From JAAYDS01 sp012729155 (GTDB lineage: Bacteria > Chloroflexota > Anaerolineae > UBA1429): a DNA stretch of 64,000 nt. Every line of letters starts with the position of its first letter. Position 1 is the first letter of the stretch. Made by a program: the position numbers and the translations under genes. Under the pieces are notes generated by a model, which searched no databases, had not been told where the DNA came from, and was given only the letters and a program-made list of their open reading frames with translations. Location: contig DAIPBO010000004.1 in the NCBI GenBank assembly GCA_036774405.1, positions 62,001-126,000 of the forward strand, in the 5' to 3' direction. This document shows, in pieces, positions 44,260 through 51,486 of this stretch.

Positions 44260-46356
44260 ATGCGTTTGAGCGAGCAATGGATCCCCTTTACCTGCACGCT
44301 GGACTGTGGTAGCCGCTGTGAGCTGCTCGGCCTGGTAAGAGATGGACGCCTGGTGCGCATCGACACGTCTGCGGGTCTCGATCCGCTCGACAGGCCCAGG
44401 CTGATCCCCTGTGCCCGTGGCCGTGCTCAGAGGCGCTGGCTGAGCGCAGAGAACAGGGTGGGCACACCGTGGATGCGCTCTGCCACTGGCGAGTTGGTGC
44501 GTGCCTCGTGGCAGGCTGCGCTCGACGCTGTGGCCGCGGAGTTGGTGCGGGTGCGCGAGCAGTGGGGGGCAGAGGCGATCATGTTGGCCACCGGCGCAGG
44601 CTCGGGCGGGGGGCGCGGCTTTTCGGGCGCGTCGGCCGCTGCACGGCTCTTTTCGCACTGGGCCGCTGTCACCCAGACCGTGGGCAACCTCAGCCATCAC
44701 AGCGCGACCTGGGTCGAGCTGAATATGCTGGGGCAAGAGGTGCCCGCCGATGACCGCGCGACGCTGTTGGCGTCGCGCCTGATCGTACTGTGGGGCAACA
44801 ACCCCGCTGATACGCGGATGGGGCCCAACACCGAGCACTATATTCGCCTCGCGCGCGATCGTGGCGCTCAAGTCGTCTTGATCGACCCGCGTCTGTCGGA
44901 CAGCGGCGCACTGTGCGACGTGTGGCTGCCGATTAGGCCTGGCACCGACGCCGCCCTGGTGGCAGGGCTCGTCTACATGCTCGAGACCTGGGGGGCCGTC
45001 GACCGCGCTTTCCTAGAGAGTCACGCCAGCGGCTATGAGGTCTATCAGTCATACGTTATGGGGCGCTCTGATGCCGTGCCCAAGACGCCGGCGTGGGCCA
45101 GCGAGATCACCGGCCTGCCAGTCGAGCGTATCGAGTGGCTGGCACAGCAGTTTGCTGCAGTGCGGCCGGCAAGCATCCTGCCCGGCTGGGGGCCGCAACG
45201 TGCGCTGTGGGGCGAGCAGTTCCATCGCGCTATGATCACCCTGGCCTGTGTGACGGGCAATATGGGCAAGCCTGGCGCCGCACTGCCCGGCGTGGGCGTC
45301 AGGAATAATCGCATGCAGCTGCCACGGCTGCCGTATGGCGAACACCGTGCCGCGCGCACGCTGCATAACGCCTCCTGGGCACAGGCCATCAGCCAGGGCA
45401 CCCTCGCGCCACCCATCAAGCTGGCCTTTATCGCTGCCAGCAACCTGGTCAACCGCAGCAGCAACACTTGGGCATGCCTGCGCGCGTTGCAGTCGCTCGA
45501 CACGGTCGTCGTGCTCGACCCCTTTATGACGCCTACAGCCAAGTTGGCCGATATCGTGCTGCCCATCAACACCGACCTCGAGCGGAGCGATGTGGTTACC
45601 GGCTGGGGATCGGATATGCACCTGTTTGCCTCACAGCAGGTGGCCGAGACGCCCGATGCCGCTCGTAGCGACTACTGGGTATGCGCCGAGATCGCGCAGC
45701 GGCTTGGCATTGGCTCTGTCTATACGGCCGGCAAGACACCGGACGAGTGGTTGGCCGCCTGGCGCTCTGAGCCGACGGACGCGTTGGCTGCCCTCGACGG
45801 CCAGGGCGTGCTGCGCTACGACGGAGCTCTGAGAGTAGCGCTGGCCGACTTTTGCCGCGATCCAGGGCGGCACCCATTACCGACCGCCAGCGGACGTATC
45901 GAGATATGCAGTGAGGCGGCCGCCCAGAAGGGCCTGCCGCGCGTGCCGTCTTACGTAGCGGCCCAGCCAAACCCGCCTGAGATGGCCCTGCCACTGCAGC
46001 TGTTGACGCCACACCACAAACTCCGTGCGAACTCGGGCCACGGCGGCAACCCCTGGTTGCGGCAGATCGATGACCAGTATCTTTGGATCAACCCACGCGA
46101 CGCAACAGCGCGCGGCCTTGTCGATGGGAAGAGGGTGCGCGTGCGCAACGCCCTTGGTGTCGTCGAGTGCCCAGCAAGGGTAACCGAACGCATCATGCCT
46201 GGCGTGGTCTGCCTGCCGCAAGGGGCCTGGTTTAGCCCCGACGAGCAGGGCGTCGACCAGGCAGGCTCGGCCAATGTGCTCACATCGCTGGACGTGACGC
46301 CGACCGGTGGCAACACCACTCACTCGGTTTGGGTAGAGGTGGAGCGCTATGACTGA
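44260..46356 (+). CDS. Molybdopterin-dependent oxidoreductase, catalytic subunit (DMSO reductase family)
   Basis: 698-aa Mo/W-bis-MGD enzyme. The N-terminal [4Fe-4S] Cys set is CTLDCGSRC with a fourth Cys in IPCARG. Blocks typical of the DmsA/PhsA/TtrA group follow: VLWGNNPADTRMGPNTEHYI, VLIDPRLSDSGALCDVWLPIRPGTDAAL, WGPQRALWGEQFHRAMITLACVTGNMGKPGAA-like region and TPHHKLRANSGHGGNPWLR. A likely Mo-ligand Ser lies in GNLSHHSAT. There is no Tat signal. The start may be ATG 44260 or TTG 44266, the latter with better GGGAG spacing. The stop overlaps the Fe-S subunit gene by 8 nt. The substrate is not predictable. Confidence 0.88.
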   Translation: MRLSEQWIPFTCTLDCGSRCELLGLVRDGRLVRIDTSAGLDPLDRPRLIPCARGRAQRRWLSAENRVGTPWMRSATGELVRASWQAALDAVAAELVRVREQWGAEAIMLATGAGSGGGRGFSGASAAARLFSHWAAVTQTVGNLSHHSATWVELNMLGQEVPADDRATLLASRLIVLWGNNPADTRMGPNTEHYIRLARDRGAQVVLIDPRLSDSGALCDVWLPIRPGTDAALVAGLVYMLETWGAVDRAFLESHASGYEVYQSYVMGRSDAVPKTPAWASEITGLPVERIEWLAQQFAAVRPASILPGWGPQRALWGEQFHRAMITLACVTGNMGKPGAALPGVGVRNNRMQLPRLPYGEHRAARTLHNASWAQAISQGTLAPPIKLAFIAASNLVNRSSNTWACLRALQSLDTVVVLDPFMTPTAKLADIVLPINTDLERSDVVTGWGSDMHLFASQQVAETPDAARSDYWVCAEIAQRLGIGSVYTAGKTPDEWLAAWRSEPTDALAALDGQGVLRYDGALRVALADFCRDPGRHPLPTASGRIEICSEAAAQKGLPRVPSYVAAQPNPPEMALPLQLLTPHHKLRANSGHGGNPWLRQIDDQYLWINPRDATARGLVDGKRVRVRNALGVVECPARVTERIMPGVVCLPQGAWFSPDEQGVDQAGSANVLTSLDVTPTGGNTTHSVWVEVERYD

Positions 46357-46888
46357 GCGCGTCTTTGTCGTCGATATCGGCGCCTGCACAGGCTGCCAGA
46401 CATGTGCTGTGGCCTGCCTCGACCGCGCCGATCTGGGCGACGACGGCTGGCTGCTGCGCATTCAGGCCGAAGAGCGCGGCGTCTTTCCCCAGGTGACGGT
46501 GCGCTTTCGTGTAGCGCACTGCTGGCACTGTGAACAACCCGCCTGTATGGCAGCCTGCGACTGGGGAGCCATCACAGTGGACTCTGGTGGCGTGGTGGGC
46601 CTCGACCGCGCCGCCTGCACAGGTTGTGGCGCATGCGTCAAGGCCTGCCCCTTTGGGGCCATGCAGCTACTCGCTGATGGCCTGGCCGCCAAGTGCGACG
46701 GGTGCCCCGAGCAGCTTGCTGTGGGAGAGCAACCGGTCTGTGTTCGGGCCTGCCCCATGCGAGCGCTGGCGTTCGGCTCGCCAGATGTGTTCAATGACCG
46801 CCCACGGGTGGATGATAGCGCCTTTGAGCGGCACGGCCTGGGCCCACGAGTGAGACACCTGTTGCGCCCAGAGGGCAGGGAGGTCTAG
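46349..46888 (+). CDS. 4x[4Fe-4S] ferredoxin subunit (DmsB-like)
   Basis: 179-aa electron-transfer subunit for the molybdenum enzyme upstream. Four Cys clusters are visible: CTGCQTCAVAC, CWHCEQPACMAAC, CTGCGACVKAC and CDGCPEQ...CVRAC, giving four [4Fe-4S] centres as in DmsB. No membrane anchor (DmsC/NrfD-type) subunit is adjacent, so the electron partner is unknown. The gene is translationally coupled to the catalytic subunit and is followed by selA after 3 nt. Confidence 0.9.
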   Translation: MTERVFVVDIGACTGCQTCAVACLDRADLGDDGWLLRIQAEERGVFPQVTVRFRVAHCWHCEQPACMAACDWGAITVDSGGVVGLDRAACTGCGACVKACPFGAMQLLADGLAAKCDGCPEQLAVGEQPVCVRACPMRALAFGSPDVFNDRPRVDDSAFERHGLGPRVRHLLRPEGREV

Positions 46889-46891
46889 CGC

Positions 46892-48331
46892 ATGGTGTGG
46901 TCCGACGAGCTACTGCGCGCGCTGCCGTCCATCGACCGGTTGATGCAGGACGCAGCGTTTGGGGCCCTTGTCGCGCGATACGGCCGCGAACCGGCGCTTG
47001 ACGCCGCCCGCGCGGCCACCGGCTCTGCCCGCGCCAAGCTGCTGGCGGCCGGCAGTCAAGACGAGGCAAGCGCGGCCACTCTCGTTGAGATGATCTCGCC
47101 AGACTGTCTCGCCAAAGCCGCTGCAGCGTGGCTCGAGGCGCGTTTGGCGCCGACACTGCGCCCCGTGATCAATGCGAGTGGCGTGGTGCTGCACACCAAC
47201 CTGGGGCGCGCGCCTCTTGGCTCTGCTGTGCTTGAGGCCATGGCAGCCGTGGGCTCGGGGTATAGCAATCTGGAGTACGACCTGGAGCAGGGGCGGCGCG
47301 GGTCGCGCTATGTGCATGCCGAGGCGCTGCTCTGTCGCCTGACCGGCGCCGAAGCAGCTGTACTGGTGAATAACAACGCCGGCGCTGTGCTGCTGGTGTT
47401 GGCGGCATTGGCGGCAGGCAAGCGCGTCATCGTGTCGCGCGGGCAGCTGGTCGAGATCGGTGGTGGCTTTCGCATCCCCGATGTGATGGCTCAGAGCGGT
47501 GCACTGCTGTACGAGGTGGGCACGACCAACCGCACCTACGTACGCGACTATGTGCACGCGATTGACGAGAACACCGCCGGTGTGATGCGCGTGCACAGCA
47601 GCAACTTTTACCAGGCCGGGTTTGTGCATCAGCCCACGCTGTCAGAGCTGGTCGAGGCCGCCCACGATCATGGGGTGCTGATGATCGATGACCTCGGCAG
47701 CGGCACCCTGCTCGACACGGCGCAGTTCGGCCTGGCGCACGAACCCATGGTGCAAGAGAGCATCGCGGCTGGAGCCGATGTGGTGACCTTTAGCGGTGAC
47801 AAGCTTCTCGGAGGGCCACAGGCAGGCATCATCGTCGGGCGAGCTGAGCTTGTCGCTCGAATCCGCCAGCATCCGCTGATCCGCGCCCTGCGCGTCGACA
47901 AGACGACCGTTGCGGGCATCCAGGCCAACCTGCTGCACTATGCACGGGGCGAGGCAGAGCAAAACATACCGATCTGGCAGATGCTCGCCACAAGCCTATC
48001 CACGCTGCGGCGACGAGCCGAGCGCCTCATTGCGGGCCTCGCGGAGGTCAAGGCTTTAGCCGAGCTGATCGAGGGGCGCTCGATGGTGGGGGGTGGGGCG
48101 CTACCAGAGCAGTCGTTGCCGACGTGGCTGGTTTCGCTGACTGTTGACAGTGCCGATGCCCTGGCAGCGCGTCTGCGTGCCGGTTCACCGGCGGTGGTGG
48201 CACGCGTGCACGAGGGGCGGCTGCTCGTCGACCCGCGCACGGTGCTGGCCGATCAGGACGACACGCTCATTCAGCAACTCTGCCTGACGCTGCGTGGTGA
48301 GGCGGACGACGCAACGCCAGGCACAAGGTAG
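46892..48331 (+). CDS. selA: L-seryl-tRNA(Sec) selenium transferase
   Basis: 479-aa PLP enzyme that converts Ser-tRNA(Sec) to Sec-tRNA(Sec). The family blocks are RPVINASGVVLHTNLGRAPLG, GSGYSNLEYDLEQGRRGSRYVHAEALLCRLTGAEAAVLVNNNAGAVLL-like region, VGTTNRTYVRDYVHAI, MIDDLGSGTLLD and the PLP Lys in VTFSGDKLLGGPQAGIIVG (near residue 303). It starts 3 nt after the ferredoxin gene. No selB, selD or selC is seen in the window, so the rest of the selenocysteine machinery must be elsewhere. Confidence 0.95.
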   Translation: MVWSDELLRALPSIDRLMQDAAFGALVARYGREPALDAARAATGSARAKLLAAGSQDEASAATLVEMISPDCLAKAAAAWLEARLAPTLRPVINASGVVLHTNLGRAPLGSAVLEAMAAVGSGYSNLEYDLEQGRRGSRYVHAEALLCRLTGAEAAVLVNNNAGAVLLVLAALAAGKRVIVSRGQLVEIGGGFRIPDVMAQSGALLYEVGTTNRTYVRDYVHAIDENTAGVMRVHSSNFYQAGFVHQPTLSELVEAAHDHGVLMIDDLGSGTLLDTAQFGLAHEPMVQESIAAGADVVTFSGDKLLGGPQAGIIVGRAELVARIRQHPLIRALRVDKTTVAGIQANLLHYARGEAEQNIPIWQMLATSLSTLRRRAERLIAGLAEVKALAELIEGRSMVGGGALPEQSLPTWLVSLTVDSADALAARLRAGSPAVVARVHEGRLLVDPRTVLADQDDTLIQQLCLTLRGEADDATPGTR

Positions 48332-48344
48332 GCCGACCGGTCGG

Positions 48345-48839
48345 TCAGGTTTTGGAGATCTCGAGATTGGCGCCGCAGTTGGGGCACTTGTGCAGCGCAT
48401 CTCGGATGGGCAGTTTGGTCCCGCAGTAGGGGCACAGCCGCTCAGCCTTGGACGGCAGCAGGCCAGTGAACACGTACACGGCGCGTTGCTCGCGTTGTTC
48501 GCGGACGACAGAGCCCTCTGCCGCGAGCTGCTCGAGGGCATCGATAGCCTGCTTTTCGCTGATGCGGTATTCGGCACGGAGCTGTGCCACGGTGAGCTCG
48601 CCTCCGAGCCTGCGGGCCAACTCGACAGCGCCCGTTTTGAGCGAGTCGGGATCGATCTCTGCCAGGCGGCGCAGCCGGTTGCGCCCCAGCAACAGCACTG
48701 CCGTTGCCACCACCACCAGGCCCAGGCCCGCCAGCAGCCTCGACGTACCGCCGCTGCCCGAGGCAATGATGAACAAAAAGCCAAAGAGATAGAGGGGGAT
48801 TGAGAGCAGCGAGACAAAGACGGCCGTTGCTTTGTTCAT
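48345..48839 (-). CDS. Membrane protein with C-terminal zinc ribbon
   Basis: 164-aa protein with two N-terminal membrane helices (about residues 3-25 and 32-50), a middle winged-helix-like segment (LKTGAVELARRLGGELTVAQLRAEYRISEKQAIDALEQLAAEGSVV), and a C-terminal double-CxxC zinc ribbon (CPYCGTKLPIRDALHKCPNCG). ATG 48839 follows AGGAG. It lies 28 nt after the coiled-coil gene, so it may be the last member of the operon carrying the Cys/His-repeat protein and the radical SAM enzyme. The function is unknown. Confidence 0.7.
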   Translation of the reverse strand: MNKATAVFVSLLSIPLYLFGFLFIIASGSGGTSRLLAGLGLVVVATAVLLLGRNRLRRLAEIDPDSLKTGAVELARRLGGELTVAQLRAEYRISEKQAIDALEQLAAEGSVVREQREQRAVYVFTGLLPSKAERLCPYCGTKLPIRDALHKCPNCGANLEISKT

Positions 48840-48866
48840 GGTCACTCCTATCGTACGAGTCTCAGG

Positions 48867-50048
48867 CTAGTGCCAGGCCGAGGTAGCACGGTTCAGCGCT
48901 GCCCCGAGCTCCTCGAAAAATCGTTGGATGGTCGTCTCGGTTAGCCGGTTCGACACATACTTGGCGATCACCTCGGAGAACGCCAGCGGATTGCGACCCA
49001 TATAGTCCTCATCGTGGAGCTTGTCAGCTACAAACTTCCAGGTTTGGTTGATCACCGCAGCCGAGGCTGGAACGGGGACCTGCACCTGCGCCAGATTATA
49101 GCGTCGCTGCTCACCGACGACCTTGGAGACGCTGGCGCCGAACTTTTCCAGGCCGGTGCCGATGCCCTGCATCAAGCCCAGTGAGAGCGATACATCGGCC
49201 ATGCCCTGTTCATACTGGGCGCGAATGCGGTTGTGCTCTGCCAGTTCACCTAGTTTGACGCCCAGCTCACCGGCCACGGGCGGAGGCGCATCCAGCTCTT
49301 CGAGCAGACGCTGAATGGCGTTCTGTTCAGCGAGAGCCCCGGTGTTGGCGCTGAGAAAAGACAGCCTGGCCTCATCACGGGCTACCTCAATACCCAGTTT
49401 TTGCCAGCGAGCGCCGAGCTCGGCCTGTGCCTCACCGATGGTCTTGACCTGCTCGGCCCACTCGGTGCGCACCTTTTCGAGGTCGGCCAGGGCCTTGGCC
49501 TGCTGTTCTTTGACCTGCTTTTGCTCGCGGCGCAGGCGTCTGAGCTTGCCGCCCGCTGTCAGCCAGCTCAGGGCACCGCCCAGCTGCTCCTCTTGCTCGT
49601 AGAGCTCGGCATACTGGTTTTGCAGCTTGACGATCCGTGCTTTTAGGCCCTCTTCGCGCTTGTCGAGCTTGGGATTCGACTTGCGCAGCTCTTGCCGCGC
49701 AGCCTCAGCCGCAGCCGCCTGCTGGTCCATCTCTGCACGCGAGGTGCTGAGACGCGTCGTGAGCTCGGTCATCTCGGCGCGGATCTTGGCCGTCTCTTCG
49801 CGCTCGATCTGCGCAAGCTGGGCCTGCATCTCCCCGGGCAAGACCGAGCGATCGCCCTTGATGAGCGGATAGCAGTATGAGAAGCGCTCTTGCCAGGCCT
49901 CGAGCTCACGCTTGAACGCCGCTTCGAACTCGACGCGAATCTCCTCGATCTCTTTGGCACAGGCGCGGAGCTCTTGAAGCTTTTCACGAAGGTATTGCTC
50001 GAACTGCGACAGCTTCATCGCATAGACGCGCTTGCCTCGCTCGGTCAT
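48867..50048 (-). CDS. Coiled-coil protein of unknown function
   Basis: 393-aa protein, mostly long heptad-type coiled coil (about residues 10-245, rich in Glu, Gln, Lys, Arg and Leu), then a less regular C-terminal part ending in a segment with FVADKLHDEDYMGRNPLAFSEVIAKYVSNRLTETTIQRFFEELG. No signal peptide or membrane helix is present. ATG 50048 starts 1 nt after the radical SAM stop, and the AGGAGG that serves it lies in the radical SAM gene end, so the pair is clearly coupled. I do not recognise the family. A scaffold or chaperone role for the neighbouring modification enzyme is a guess. Confidence 0.7.
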   Translation of the reverse strand: MTERGKRVYAMKLSQFEQYLREKLQELRACAKEIEEIRVEFEAAFKRELEAWQERFSYCYPLIKGDRSVLPGEMQAQLAQIEREETAKIRAEMTELTTRLSTSRAEMDQQAAAAEAARQELRKSNPKLDKREEGLKARIVKLQNQYAELYEQEEQLGGALSWLTAGGKLRRLRREQKQVKEQQAKALADLEKVRTEWAEQVKTIGEAQAELGARWQKLGIEVARDEARLSFLSANTGALAEQNAIQRLLEELDAPPPVAGELGVKLGELAEHNRIRAQYEQGMADVSLSLGLMQGIGTGLEKFGASVSKVVGEQRRYNLAQVQVPVPASAAVINQTWKFVADKLHDEDYMGRNPLAFSEVIAKYVSNRLTETTIQRFFEELGAALNRATSAWH

Positions 50049-50049
50049 C

Positions 50050-51486
50050 TCAGCCCTCCTTCTTGTGCCGGCCCAGGCCAACCCCCCAGGTGCCCGACAG
50101 CACATGGTGCCTGACGCGCCACAGCGATTCTTGCCAAGCCGAACAGCCTGGCGCATAGCCCTCGAGTTCGTCAAAGCCACCCCGCTGCTGCCAGTAGAGC
50201 GGGCAGGCGCCGCAGCAGATGTGGCTCATCTGGCAGTCCCGGCACGCGGGTGGCAAGAACTCTTTGTTGCGCCAGTACCGCGCCGTGCGGCTATGCCAAA
50301 CGCGCTCAAAGGGCTGCTTGAGCAATGAACCGATGCCACGCTCAAAACTTGAGCAGGGCAAGAGCTCGCCTGCAGGGTTGACTGAGATGAGCCCGTCGAC
50401 ACAAGCGCATGACTTGCTGCCCAAACCAGCCTGCACCGGATTGTACATGCAGTAGGGCACCGGCGAGTACCAGACCAACCGCGTCCCCTTGGCCTCGGCG
50501 CGGGCTTTGACCTGCTCAACCAACGCCCCGATCTCGTCGTAGCGTACATCATCCTCGGCATGCTCGAGCGCCGTGCCCGTGCGGATGACCATGTTCATCG
50601 AAAAGTACTCAGAGTGCAGCTCGTCGGCGACGTAATCGACGAGCTCGTCCAGATGTGCGCGATTGCCACCACAGATCGTCGTATTGGTGTGTGTGTGCAC
50701 CTTGGCAGCCCGCAGGTGCCGCACTGCCGCTGTGGTCCGCACCCACGAGCCGGGGTGCTGCGTGATGGCATCGTGCACGGCGGCTGAGCCGCCCTCAAGG
50801 CTCACCTGGGCAGAATCGAGCCCCGCATCGGCCAGCGTCTGACCGTAAGATGCCTCTTCACCGAGCCTGACGCCGTTGGTGATCAGATTGACGCGCATCC
50901 GCTTGCTAGCGGCGTAGGCGATCAGTTCGGGCAGATCATCGCGCAGGGTGGGCTCGCCTCCGGTAAAGGACAGGGTGGGGCAGTGAGCCTCATCGGCGAT
51001 GCGGTCGATCACCCGCTTGACCTGCTCTGTGGTCATCTCGACCACATCCTTGCCACGACGCGGAGCGTCGGCATAGCAAAAGGTGCAACGGTTGTTGCAG
51101 CGGTAGGTCAACGCGATCTCGGAGAGCACCGGCAGGGTGCGTTTATGCGAACCAAAGCGCATCACGCGCACCGCATCGGCATAGATGTTGTCCTGCAACA
51201 GCAGCTGCAGCGCATCGAGCAGCCTCTCGAGGTCTCCCCAAATACGTTCGGCCTCGACGCCATAATGCGCCACCATGTGCTGCACCATGCGATGCGCATC
51301 GGGCCCCTGCGGATCGCCATAGAGCATGTCCAGCATCTCGACGGCGGTAGGGTTGAGATAGTGCAGCCGGTTCGGCCGCAGGATGATCAGCCCGTCCTGC
51401 GGCCTGATCCAGACATATTCGCGCGAGCCCTCAACCAACTCCCAGGCGCGTCTGGCGATGGCGGTGGTATCTAGCGCCTTGTCCAT
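50050..51486 (-). CDS. Radical SAM/SPASM peptide maturase with N-terminal PqqD-like domain
   Basis: 478-aa enzyme. Residues ~20-105 form a PqqD-like recognition domain (DGLIILRPNRLHYLNPTAVEMLDMLYG). The radical SAM motif CNNRCTFC (C130, C134, C137) is followed by SFTGGEPTLRDDLPEL and NLITNGVRL. The SPASM region holds C346, C360, C362, C378, C415, C418, C424, C425, C428 and C448, enough for two auxiliary Fe-S clusters. This layout is that of RiPP-modifying enzymes. ATG 51486 overlaps the TAA stop of the Cys/His-repeat protein gene (TAATG) and has no own ribosome site, so translation depends on that gene. The repeat tail is the obvious candidate substrate. Confidence 0.9.
   Translation of the reverse strand: MDKALDTTAIARRAWELVEGSREYVWIRPQDGLIILRPNRLHYLNPTAVEMLDMLYGDPQGPDAHRMVQHMVAHYGVEAERIWGDLERLLDALQLLLQDNIYADAVRVMRFGSHKRTLPVLSEIALTYRCNNRCTFCYADAPRRGKDVVEMTTEQVKRVIDRIADEAHCPTLSFTGGEPTLRDDLPELIAYAASKRMRVNLITNGVRLGEEASYGQTLADAGLDSAQVSLEGGSAAVHDAITQHPGSWVRTTAAVRHLRAAKVHTHTNTTICGGNRAHLDELVDYVADELHSEYFSMNMVIRTGTALEHAEDDVRYDEIGALVEQVKARAEAKGTRLVWYSPVPYCMYNPVQAGLGSKSCACVDGLISVNPAGELLPCSSFERGIGSLLKQPFERVWHSRTARYWRNKEFLPPACRDCQMSHICCGACPLYWQQRGGFDELEGYAPGCSAWQESLWRVRHHVLSGTWGVGLGRHKKEG

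Noticed and set aside
46889..48345. tRNA-Sec gene or selB near selA
   Set aside because: The surrounding sequence is fully occupied by selA and the convergent zinc-ribbon gene, and no cloverleaf was recognised.
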